Assembly: GCA_003641555.1 (NCBI GenBank) | Contig: QNAT01000108.1 | Coordinates: 1 to 5,311, forward strand | Direction of reading: 5' to 3' | Length of the DNA: 5,311 nt | Source of the DNA: Thermotoga sp. | GTDB taxonomy: Bacteria > Thermotogota > Thermotogae > B3-G13 | Part shown: in pieces, positions 1 through 5,311 of the stretch | Layout of the letters: each line of letters opens with the position of its first letter | Position numbering within the stretch: the first letter of the stretch is position 1 | Notes under the pieces: model-generated | Databases searched by the model: none | Seen by the model: only the letters and a program-made list of their open reading frames with translations | Told to the model about the DNA's origin: nothing | Made by a program: the position numbers and the translations under genes

Positions 1-38
1 AGACAATGTATCCCGTTGGGCTTTTGACTTTTTCTTTG

Positions 39-74
39 GTTCATTTCTTTTGTATCAAGACAAAAGAAATGAAC
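39..74. repeat. Perfect 15-bp inverted repeat downstream of thyX
   Basis: The left arm GTTCATTTCTTTTGT (39-53) and right arm ACAAAAGAAATGAAC (60-74) are exact reverse complements around a 6-nt loop (54-59). The element begins 75 bp beyond the thyX stop. Neither strand has a terminal U-run after the stem: the minus strand continues CAAAGAAAAAG and the plus strand ATAAATTG. It may mark the end of the operon as a noncanonical terminator or 3'-protecting hairpin, or be one copy of a dispersed repeat. The rest of 1-149 shows no gene I can support. Confidence 0.6.
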
Positions 75-149
75 ATAAATTGATGGATCAAAAACATCTT
101 AACCTTTTACAGTTACATTGGCCTTTAGCATTTTACATAGGTTGTTTGA

Positions 150-815
150 CTATTTAACTTTGTCAAGATCAAACGATTCCCATAATATTGGATGCCTTTT
201 CTTTACTTCTTCGTACATCGCTTTTGCGATTGCTCTGAATTCCCATAAAGCCTTTTCAGATAATCGCAGTTTTAATATATGATGAAGTTCTCTTGCATTC
301 ACAGTGGCATACAACTCAGTTTTAAAGGATTCTGGCAGCAAGTACTTAACAACGTCGTTTGGATAGCCGAGGGAAAACAATTTGGTAACCTCGAAAAGAG
401 CATTGTAAGTAGCATTTACAAACAATTCTTTCCCTTCTTTCCCCAATTGTGGGGGAACAACACATAACTTCCCTACTAACTTTTCTTTCTCCCCGAAGGG
501 TGGATCCTGGGGTATTTCTCTTGAAAGATATTTACCAAGGGTAAAACGCGTAGATTTAACGATATGAGAATAACCGATTCTGTGTCGGGAAATTTCTTGC
601 AGAACTGCACGAGATATATCCTCTATGTGAAAGTTATAAGTAATACTTTCTAACGTACTCATATGTCTCATCTCTATAATTCTTTTCAATAATCTTGCAT
701 CGTTTTGTCCAGGGGAATCACCACGGGAATCCATCCTGTTCTCACTGGCGTGCGAAATACGTATGGTTTTCATCAAGATCTCAAGAGGAGTTGCGAAGAT
801 TAATTCTACTTTCAA
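150..815 (-). CDS. thyX: Divergent flavin-dependent thymidylate synthase, ThyX family
   Basis: ThyX enzymes methylate dUMP to dTMP using FAD, NADPH and methylenetetrahydrofolate. The layout matches the shorter, epsilonproteobacterial-like ThyX type: 'TPLEIL' near the start, 'RHMSTLESITYNF' (50-62), 'LQEISRHR' (72-79), 'KSTRFTLGKYL' (87-97), 'LPESFKTELYATVNAREL' (160-177) and 'LKLRLSEKALWEF' (181-193). The C-terminal N-A-R-x-L...L-x-L-R block (N173, R175, R184) keeps the dUMP/folate-site arginines. Oddities: eight residues, not seven, separate R77-H78-R79 from S88-T-R90; Ser57 replaces the usual His of the E-H pair; Phe91 replaces Tyr. The start is TTG at 815, supported by alignment of the first 14 residues with the family and by AAGGA (824-828) 8 nt upstream. 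The alternative ATG at residue 15 would remove the first strand. Its 221 aa is a normal length. Family membership is fairly firm, catalytic activity less so. Confidence 0.85.
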   Translation of the reverse strand: MKVELIFATPLEILMKTIRISHASENRMDSRGDSPGQNDARLLKRIIEMRHMSTLESITYNFHIEDISRAVLQEISRHRIGYSHIVKSTRFTLGKYLSREIPQDPPFGEKEKLVGKLCVVPPQLGKEGKELFVNATYNALFEVTKLFSLGYPNDVVKYLLPESFKTELYATVNARELHHILKLRLSEKALWEFRAIAKAMYEEVKKRHPILWESFDLDKVK

Positions 816-816
816 T

Positions 817-1191
817 TTACTGTTCCTTTGGCATTATTTTACCTAACAGTTGAACTATTCTGTCCATTTTCTCTTCTTCATGTTTCAATATGTCATCGAT
901 CCGTTTGCGTATTTCGATGAATACTCCATTGGGCTTTCGTATCAAGATGAATTCCACTTTTAATTGTGCAAGATGAGAATTAAGATCTCTCAGGAGTAGA
1001 TCCAATTTATCTCCAAAGCGAAAGTATCCGGTATATTTGTTTTTGTCCATCGCAGGCATTGTTATATCATATTTCTTCAAAATACATTTTATGTTGGAAA
1101 TCAAGATATCCAGATAGATATCTGATCCATATTCCTGTATATCACCTGTTTCTACAGGGATGATACCCAATGTAGAATAATCGATAACCAT
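817..1191 (-). CDS. Hypothetical protein, 124 aa, coupled to the thyX-type gene
   Basis: I do not recognise this protein. It is acidic to mixed-charge, with no signal peptide, membrane segment, zinc-binding cluster or P-loop. A single Cys36 lies in a predicted helix (about 24-40). The middle (about 55-70) has 'YFRFGDKLDLLLRDL', followed by an alternating hydrophobic segment 'VEFILIRKPNGVFIEIRKR' (79-97) that looks like a beta hairpin turning at Pro-Asn-Gly. The C-terminus (about 95-119) is a charged amphipathic helix that could form a coiled coil. It is probably a real gene: AGAGG (1200-1204) lies 8 nt before the ATG, it fills the space between whiA and the next gene exactly, and its TAA ends 1 bp before the TTG start of that gene. 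This spacing suggests co-translation, and a shared function is inferred only from that. Its distance from whiA is 85 bp. Confidence 0.75.
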   Translation of the reverse strand: MVIDYSTLGIIPVETGDIQEYGSDIYLDILISNIKCILKKYDITMPAMDKNKYTGYFRFGDKLDLLLRDLNSHLAQLKVEFILIRKPNGVFIEIRKRIDDILKHEEEKMDRIVQLLGKIMPKEQ

Positions 1192-1231
1192 ATACTATTC
1201 CTCTCTTTCACCAAAAGATATATGAATTCGA

Positions 1232-1261
1232 GAGTTCCTTGAGTTACAGGAAATTGAACTC
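1232..1261. repeat. Overlapping short inverted repeats between whiA and the 124-aa gene
   Basis: GAGTTC (1232-1237) and GAACTC (1256-1261) can pair across 18 nt. TTCCT (1235-1239) and AGGAA (1248-1252) can pair within the same stretch, and a second GAGTT copy (1241-1245) competes for the GAACTC arm. The pairings are mutually exclusive. The 85-bp spacer (1192-1276) otherwise holds only the ribosome binding site of the 124-aa gene; I see no convincing promoter in it. Confidence 0.3.
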
Positions 1262-1276
1262 ATCAAGCTCATTAAA

Positions 1277-2203
1277 TTATCTTTCTATTGCACTGGCAAT
1301 CTTCATCAATTTTTTCATCTTTGCCCAGATCTTATCTTTAGAAACTGGCGGTTGCATGCTTAATCCCAATTCTTTCATACTCATATATGGATTCTTCATT
1401 CTAATTTCTGCTACACGTCTCAAATCCCTGGATAGATTTGAAATACCTACAGTGGTATCTATGATCTTTATCGCTCTTTGCTGATTAGCACTACTCCGTG
1501 CTATTCTATCGGCATTTGCAAACGTAAGATTAACACTTCTAAGAACTCTATTTTCCAGATTACGTCCTTTCTTTATTCTTTCCATTACTTCTGCATGTTT
1601 CGGGCAGCCCATCGATTCTAACAATCTTATTATATCAAAGGAATTTTTGATGTAATATCTCCATCTTTTCCCATGTTCCGCAACATTGCCATGAATATCC
1701 AATTCTTTTTCCATGACCTCTTTTAGTTTTATAGCGAGATTTGGAAAGTCAGAGTTTATCTCTAGATGATAGGACTTTGCGGGATCAGATATTGAACCAG
1801 CACTTAAGAAAACCCCTCGTAGAAAATGTGAAAGATCTCCATTTTCTACGATCCAATCTGGAATAACATCACTTCTCAAAAGGTCTAAGTGAAGATCAGC
1901 AAGGATGTCATTGATTTTCCCATCTTTTTTAGAGATTACTAAAGAATAAGAGTGTGCCTTTTTCAAATTTCCCTTTCCAAATACCAATATCTCTATATTT
2001 ACGTGGTATAAATTCTTTATCACTCTGTACAACCTTCTGCCAACTCTTCCATAGTCCAGGTTTACTATTAATCCTCTACTTCCATGATTTATCACTAAAC
2101 TCCCTTTATAAACTAATATACCAGTTATTTCTGCCTTTAATGCAGGCTTTCCTATTTCACTGATTCTACATAATTCATTCTTTACTTCTCTCGAAAAGCT
2201 CAC
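1277..2203 (-). CDS. whiA: Sporulation/cell-division transcription factor WhiA
   Basis: WhiA-type DNA-binding protein combining a degenerate LAGLIDADG homing-endonuclease-like fold with a C-terminal helix-turn-helix. In Streptomyces it controls sporulation septation with WhiB. In B. subtilis it affects cell division, with a genetic link to zapA, and chromosome segregation. Seen: the N-terminal 'MSFSREVKNEL' signature, 'KAEITGILVYKGSLV' (23-37), the LAGLIDADG-like 'FLRGVFLSAGSISDPAKSYHLE' region (127-148), the linker with N218-R219, and a C-terminal 'LRRVAEIRMKNPYMSMKELG' segment (261-280) followed by 'PPVSKD' (285-290). At 308 aa it is full length. The start is GTG at 2203, supported by the family N-terminus and by AAGGA (2209-2213) 5 nt upstream. 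An 86-bp gap to yvcK contains a promoter candidate. The HTH end departs from the usual SKSGVNHRLRKL consensus (see findings). Confidence 0.95.
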   Translation of the reverse strand: MSFSREVKNELCRISEIGKPALKAEITGILVYKGSLVINHGSRGLIVNLDYGRVGRRLYRVIKNLYHVNIEILVFGKGNLKKAHSYSLVISKKDGKINDILADLHLDLLRSDVIPDWIVENGDLSHFLRGVFLSAGSISDPAKSYHLEINSDFPNLAIKLKEVMEKELDIHGNVAEHGKRWRYYIKNSFDIIRLLESMGCPKHAEVMERIKKGRNLENRVLRSVNLTFANADRIARSSANQQRAIKIIDTTVGISNLSRDLRRVAEIRMKNPYMSMKELGLSMQPPVSKDKIWAKMKKLMKIASAIER

Positions 2204-2227
2204 TTTTTTCCTTCTTCACCCTCATAT

Positions 2228-2258
2228 ATTATACTCATTTCACTTTTAAATATCCCAA
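2228..2258 (-). promoter_or_regulatory. Candidate sigma-A-type promoter for whiA
   Basis: On the minus strand a perfect TATAAT (2228-2233) lies upstream of whiA. TTGGGA (2253-2258) lies 19 bp before it as a weak -35 match; that spacing is longer than the optimal 17. Transcription would start near 2221, leaving about 18 nt before the GTG, enough to hold the AAGGA ribosome binding site. The position after the yvcK hairpin suggests whiA and downstream genes could be expressed independently of the murI-rapZ-yvcK transcript. AT-rich spacers produce such matches by chance, so this is a prediction only. Confidence 0.45.
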
Positions 2259-2260
2259 AT

Positions 2261-2291
2261 GAATGACCTTGTGCAAGCCACAGGCTCATTC
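2261..2291. repeat. Imperfect inverted repeat at the yvcK stop codon
   Basis: The arms GAATGA/TCATTC, CC/GG and TGTG/CACA form a 12-bp stem with one single-base bulge on each side and a 5-nt loop. The stem overlaps the yvcK TGA (2290-2292). Downstream in the transcription direction the sequence is ATTTGGGATATTTAAA with no uridine run, so it is not a textbook intrinsic terminator. It could act as a processing or stability hairpin, or a weak terminator, between yvcK and whiA. Confidence 0.5.
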
Positions 2292-3270
2292 ATCTATCTA
2301 ATGATTCCATCTTGTTTACGATAATGTCTATCCACTTTTTTATCCTGGCAGGATCATGTCTTATTTTCTGCTTTCCATCTCTATCTTTGATCAAGGTTAT
2401 GAGAGCATCTTCTATTATCTCAAAATTATAAGCGTTGTAATCCAGATCGTTTATCAACATTTGTGCACCTTCTGATTCATATCTTTTTTCTATCTCCTCT
2501 GGAGGTTTCCCAACATTCAGAAGCAGATAGTCTATAGTGCTTATTGATAAATATTTATCAAATTCCTTTATATGTCCTGTGAGTGATAGGTTATCTGTTT
2601 CTCCTGGCTGTGTCATTACGTTGGATATTAAAACTTTTGTTGCTTTGGATGAGTACACAGCCCTTCTTATATCATTTATCAATAGATTGGATATAATACT
2701 TGTATACAAACTTCCTGGTCCTATAGTTATTAAATCTGCTTTTTCTATTGCTTCTATGGCTTCTTCACAACCTTTTGCATCCTCTTTATCCAATTTCAGC
2801 TCTTTTATCTTCTTACCGGATTTAACTATGTTGGTTTCTCCTATTATCTCTTCCCCATCTTCCATTATACCTATCAGTTGAATATTATCCAAACTCGCGG
2901 GAAGGACTTTTCCTTCTATGGCAAGAATTTCAGAAACCAATCTTACGGCTTCTCGAAAATCCCCAACCATATTTGTTAGAGCGGCGAGTACGATATTACC
3001 AACCGAGTGATTCGTAAGTGTACCATTGCCTCCAAATCTGTATTGCATTAGACGAGACATCAGGGATTCGTTATCAGATAGGGCTATTATACAATTCCTT
3101 ATATCACCCGGGGGTAATACTCCAAGCTCATCTCTCAGAACACCAGAACTGCCGCCGTTATCCGTTATAGCTACCACTCCACTCAGATTAGGGGTATATC
3201 CCTTCAGCCCCCTTAAAACAGTGGATAAACCGGTTCCTCCACCGATGGCAACGACGGATATATTCTTCAC
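2290..3270 (-). CDS. yvcK: YvcK/GlmR-family gluconeogenesis and cell-wall regulator
   Basis: Member of the CofD-like YvcK family. In B. subtilis the protein (GlmR) binds UDP-GlcNAc and stimulates GlmS, keeping carbon flowing into peptidoglycan precursors during gluconeogenic growth. Family motifs run in order: 'AIGGGTGLSTVLRGLK' (8-23), 'TDNGGSSGVLRDELG' (36-50), 'PPGDIRNC' (53-60), 'NHSVGNIVLAAL' (87-98), 'ADLITIGPGSLYTSI' (178-192), 'NVMTQPGETDNLSLTGHI' (217-234) and the closing 'HDPARIKKWI' (305-314). Its 326 aa is typical. No membrane segments are seen. The start is GTG at 3270, inside the rapZ stop (GTGA overlap), with a strong AGAGGTGA ribosome binding site just upstream (GAGG at 3277-3280, 6-nt spacer). 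Start choice is therefore secure, and translational coupling to rapZ is likely. The neighbours rapZ and whiA are the family's usual partners in Gram-positive bacteria. Confidence 0.95.
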   Translation of the reverse strand: MKNISVVAIGGGTGLSTVLRGLKGYTPNLSGVVAITDNGGSSGVLRDELGVLPPGDIRNCIIALSDNESLMSRLMQYRFGGNGTLTNHSVGNIVLAALTNMVGDFREAVRLVSEILAIEGKVLPASLDNIQLIGIMEDGEEIIGETNIVKSGKKIKELKLDKEDAKGCEEAIEAIEKADLITIGPGSLYTSIISNLLINDIRRAVYSSKATKVLISNVMTQPGETDNLSLTGHIKEFDKYLSISTIDYLLLNVGKPPEEIEKRYESEGAQMLINDLDYNAYNFEIIEDALITLIKDRDGKQKIRHDPARIKKWIDIIVNKMESLDR

Positions 3271-4151
3271 AGTTCACCTCTTTTTATATCTCTATGTCTA
3301 ATAAGGTACTCGTAGCCCAACTTGCCGATGTGCTTTGCTAAATGCTCTGCTACATATACGGCTCTATGCCTTCCACCGGTACATCCTATTGCTATGGTAA
3401 GATATGACTTACCTTCTCTAACGTATTCTGGTAATGTGAGATCTACCAGGGAATAAAAAGCATCAGTGAATTTCTTCGTTATATCGAATTTTTCTAAGTA
3501 TGCAATGACTGCTTTATCCTTTCCTGTTAATCTTTCTAACTCTCTAACATAAAATGGGTTCGGCAAGAATCTGACATCAAAGATTATATCTGCATCCAAA
3601 GGAATGCCGAATTTATAACCAAATGATACAATACTTACATCTAACAAAGACTTTCTTCTCTTCTCTTTTATATTCAACAGTTCTACTATTTCATTTTTCA
3701 ATTCACCGGGAGAAAGAGAAGTAGTATCCAGAACTCTATCAGATACCTTTTTTATAGGCATGAGTGCTTTTACTTCCATTTCTATTGCTTTTTTTAAGGG
3801 AATACCGTTTCCAAGAGGATGCTTTCTTCTCGTTTTCCTAAACCTGTTTATCAACTCCTCTTCACTTGCCTCCAAAAATATCAATTTACTCTCCATTCCT
3901 TCGCTTCTTAGAGTGTCCAGATTGTCTTTCAGTGTCTTCAACATATCACGCGCTCTGATATCTATCACCAGTGCTACCTTTGTTGCATTTATCTTGGGGT
4001 GATTCATAAAGGTAGGAAGCATCTTCAACATCAAAGGGGGTAGATTATCTATACAGAAATATCCTAAATCTTCGAATATTCCCAGAGTAAGTGTTTTTCC
4101 TGCACCTGATAATCCAGTTATCACATAAAATTCCCTTTTCTTCGCCATCAT
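3267..4151 (-). CDS. rapZ: RapZ/YvcJ-family nucleotide-binding protein
   Basis: P-loop protein of the RapZ (YhbJ/YvcJ) family. In E. coli RapZ senses glucosamine-6-phosphate and steers decay of the sRNA GlmZ to tune glmS. In B. subtilis YvcJ hydrolyses nucleotides, and its role is less clear. The N-terminal domain shows Walker A 'GLSGAGKT' (13-20), 'CIDNLPP' (33-39) and 'VIDIRARD' (62-69), then the R-F/T-R-R/H-P-L segment (103-113). The C-terminal domain has 'SFGYKFGIPLDAD' (176-188), 'DVRFLPNPFYVREL' (192-205) and 'IGCTGGRHRAVYVAEHL' (255-271). This last segment contains the conserved Cys257 and the basic residues of the proposed sugar-phosphate site. At 294 aa it is full length. Two adjacent ATGs are possible starts; AAGTGA (4159-4164) is only a weak ribosome binding site, so translation is probably coupled to murI, which ends 13 bp upstream. 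The 3' end overlaps yvcK by 4 bp. Confidence 0.95.
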   Translation of the reverse strand: MMAKKREFYVITGLSGAGKTLTLGIFEDLGYFCIDNLPPLMLKMLPTFMNHPKINATKVALVIDIRARDMLKTLKDNLDTLRSEGMESKLIFLEASEEELINRFRKTRRKHPLGNGIPLKKAIEMEVKALMPIKKVSDRVLDTTSLSPGELKNEIVELLNIKEKRRKSLLDVSIVSFGYKFGIPLDADIIFDVRFLPNPFYVRELERLTGKDKAVIAYLEKFDITKKFTDAFYSLVDLTLPEYVREGKSYLTIAIGCTGGRHRAVYVAEHLAKHIGKLGYEYLIRHRDIKRGEL

Positions 4152-4164
4152 TTTAAGGTCACTT

Positions 4165-4977
4165 TCACAATTTTACCTGTTTTACTTCATCTATTTTGAA
4201 GTCAAACAATTTATTAGCCCTCTGTTGGAATCTGGAAGGAGAACCACTAACGAAGAATTTCCTGTATCCATCATATTTCTGTATGTTCTTAATATTCTTT
4301 GTTTCTAATGCACTTGAAACTTCCTTAGAAATTTCAACAGATGAATCAACCAGTTCTACCTCATCACCTATTACTTCTCTTATCACTTTCTTCAGAAGTG
4401 GATAATGTGTACAACCCAGAACCAATTGATCTATACTCATTTTTTTCAATTCATCGAGGTAGTATCTCACTATTGAATGAGTGAATTCTTTATCCAGAAG
4501 TCCCTCTTCAACAAGGGGTACAAAGAGAGGGCAGGCCTTTTGGAATATTTTTATGTTGTGATTAGCTGATGAAAACGCTATTTTGTATGCATTACTTTTT
4601 ACAGTTACCTCTGTTCCTATAACTCCTATTCTTCTACTCTTTGTATTCTTCAATGCCGCACGTACAGCAGGTTCTATCACACCGACTACAGGTACATTTA
4701 CTCTTTTTCTCACTTCCTGTAGGGCAACTGCGCTTGAGGAATTACAGGCTACTACCACGAGTTTTACTTTAAGTGATTTAAAGAAATCGATTATCTTTAC
4801 CACAAATCGTTTTATCTCGCGAGGTGACTTTGTTCCATACGGTAAATGTGCAGTATCACCGAAATATATAAAATCCTCTTTCGGAAGGACTTCTACTAAT
4901 TTGTATAGTACAGTTAACCCTCCAAAGCCGGAATCGAAAACGCCAATTGGTTTTTCATTCAAGGACATATATGGCAT
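4165..4977 (-). CDS. murI: Glutamate racemase MurI
   Basis: Cytoplasmic, cofactor-independent racemase converting L-glutamate to D-glutamate, the residue MurD adds to the peptidoglycan stem peptide. The two-domain Asp/Glu racemase fold is evident. 'GVFDSGFGGLTVL' (12-24) carries the Asp15-Ser16 pair, and 'FGDTAHLPYGTKS' spans 39-51. The first catalytic cysteine is Cys78 in 'VVACNSSSA', where most homologues have CNTAS or CNTSS. 'GTEVTVKSNAY' follows at 121-131, 'CPLFVPLVEEG' at 149-159, and the second catalytic cysteine is Cys189 in 'LGCTHYPLL' (187-195). Its 270 aa is a normal length. The first ATG is chosen over the ATG at codon 4 because AGGGGG (4983-4988) sits 5 nt upstream of it. It lies 13 bp after zapA and 13 bp before rapZ, consistent with one transcript. 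All essential residues are present, so it should be active. Confidence 0.96.
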   Translation of the reverse strand: MPYMSLNEKPIGVFDSGFGGLTVLYKLVEVLPKEDFIYFGDTAHLPYGTKSPREIKRFVVKIIDFFKSLKVKLVVVACNSSSAVALQEVRKRVNVPVVGVIEPAVRAALKNTKSRRIGVIGTEVTVKSNAYKIAFSSANHNIKIFQKACPLFVPLVEEGLLDKEFTHSIVRYYLDELKKMSIDQLVLGCTHYPLLKKVIREVIGDEVELVDSSVEISKEVSSALETKNIKNIQKYDGYRKFFVSGSPSRFQQRANKLFDFKIDEVKQVKL

Positions 4978-4990
4978 TGCATCCCCCTAC

Positions 4991-5269
4991 TCATGTTTCT
5001 TTTTTTAAGATAGAATAATCTGTTATCTTTTTCTCGTATTTATTGACAAAAGCCAATACCTCTTCCCTGATTTCGATATTTTCTCTACCGATCTCAAGTG
5101 CGAGCAAGAGCAGTAGTTTTTCGTTCGATAGACCAGGATTCCTTCCTTTTATCTCGTTGAATTTATCGTTCATCACATTCTCTAATTTCCTGATTTCTTC
5201 ATCAGATTCATCAGTCCTGAGTGAATAGATTTCCCCTCCAATTTTCATTTCTACATGGCGTTTTTGCAT
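4991..5269 (-). CDS. zapA: Cell division protein ZapA-like (92 aa)
   Basis: Small cytoplasmic protein of the ZapA family. In model bacteria ZapA binds FtsZ and promotes bundling of its filaments at the division site. What is seen: an N-terminal beta segment with the family's I-G-G-x-x-Y-x-L pattern (residues 10-17), then a helix with the E-E pair (24-25) and the hydrophobic spacing of the ZapA core. After that comes 'LSNEKLLLLLALEI' (47-60), matching the family's 'LS..R...LAALNLA' helix, followed by a charged heptad-like helix (about 60-88) suited to coiled-coil dimerisation. A length of 92 aa is normal. The ATG is preceded by GAGGG (5276-5280) with a 6-nt spacer, which supports this start. 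It is first in the visible run, 13 bp upstream of murI. The family is short and poorly conserved, so the assignment rests on pattern and context rather than on catalytic residues. Confidence 0.8.
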   Translation of the reverse strand: MQKRHVEMKIGGEIYSLRTDESDEEIRKLENVMNDKFNEIKGRNPGLSNEKLLLLLALEIGRENIEIREEVLAFVNKYEKKITDYSILKKET

Positions 5270-5311
5270 AAAGAACCCTCACCTTTTCGTGGTTTTACAA
5301 GAGATACAATA

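Noticed and set aside
39..74. Classical rho-independent terminator for the operon
   Set aside because: The stem is AT-rich and neither strand has a run of U after it, so it is listed as an inverted repeat instead.
1192..1230. Promoter with -10 TATATC ahead of the 124-aa gene
   Set aside because: No acceptable -35 hexamer lies at 15-19 bp spacing, and the -10 match is poor.
1239..1484. Plus-strand 81-aa reading frame with hydrophobic, membrane-like composition
   Set aside because: It lies antisense to the conserved C-terminal part of whiA. Its hydrophobicity follows from the complementary codons, and it resembles no known small membrane protein.
1277..2203. Active LAGLIDADG homing endonuclease or intein
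   Set aside because: The LAGLIDADG-like fold is the known degenerate domain of WhiA. The HTH and genomic context identify it as WhiA, and no splice motifs are present.
3026..3301. Plus-strand 91-aa reading frame over the yvcK start
   Set aside because: It is antisense to the conserved glycine-rich motifs of yvcK and is Pro/Ser-rich with no domain; it is a shadow frame.
4583..5008. Plus-strand 141-aa reading frame
   Set aside because: It is fully antisense to the catalytic N-terminal half of murI and has no recognisable domain; it is a shadow frame.
5270..5311. C-terminal end of an upstream gene on the minus strand
   Set aside because: One frame stays open for ten codons to a TGA at the zapA ribosome binding site (ending SCKTTKR). 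Another stays open past the zapA start and a third closes quickly. The stretch is too short to choose or identify a gene.

Overview
The window is a compact, AT-rich bacterial stretch. Seven genes all lie on the minus strand, so transcription runs from right to left. Spacing is tight: a 4-bp overlap between rapZ and yvcK, 13-bp gaps at zapA/murI and murI/rapZ, and 1 bp between the 124-aa gene and thyX. Only the gaps on either side of whiA (85-86 bp) and the left end (149 bp) are noncoding. No rRNA, tRNA, CRISPR array, transposase or phage gene was seen. The rapZ-yvcK-whiA block is the classic conserved trio of Gram-positive bacteria (Bacillota, Actinomycetota) and is also known in some other lineages such as Thermotogota. 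Frequent AGA and ATA codons and short spacers fit a low-GC Bacillota-like or Thermotogota-like organism, but the sequence does not settle the phylum.

Layout in the direction of transcription: zapA-like (5269-4991), murI glutamate racemase (4977-4165), rapZ/yvcJ (4151-3267), yvcK/glmR (3270-2290), a spacer with a hairpin at the yvcK stop and a TATAAT promoter candidate, whiA (2203-1277), a second spacer with competing short inverted repeats, an unrecognised 124-aa gene (1191-817), a divergent thyX-type gene (815-150), and an AT-rich tail with a perfect 15-bp inverted repeat (39-74).

The first five genes read as a cell-envelope and division module. MurI makes D-glutamate for peptidoglycan. RapZ and YvcK/GlmR homologues link glucosamine-6-phosphate and UDP-GlcNAc supply to wall synthesis. 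WhiA and ZapA are both tied to FtsZ-ring function in model organisms. The last two genes form a tightly coupled pair that may supply dTMP by the flavin-dependent route. However, the ThyX protein differs from the canonical family at its signature loop and at one active-site histidine position. Three of the seven genes appear to start at GTG or TTG.

I see no clearly new multi-gene system. The most notable points are the atypical ThyX, its unknown partner gene, and the divergent WhiA recognition helix.
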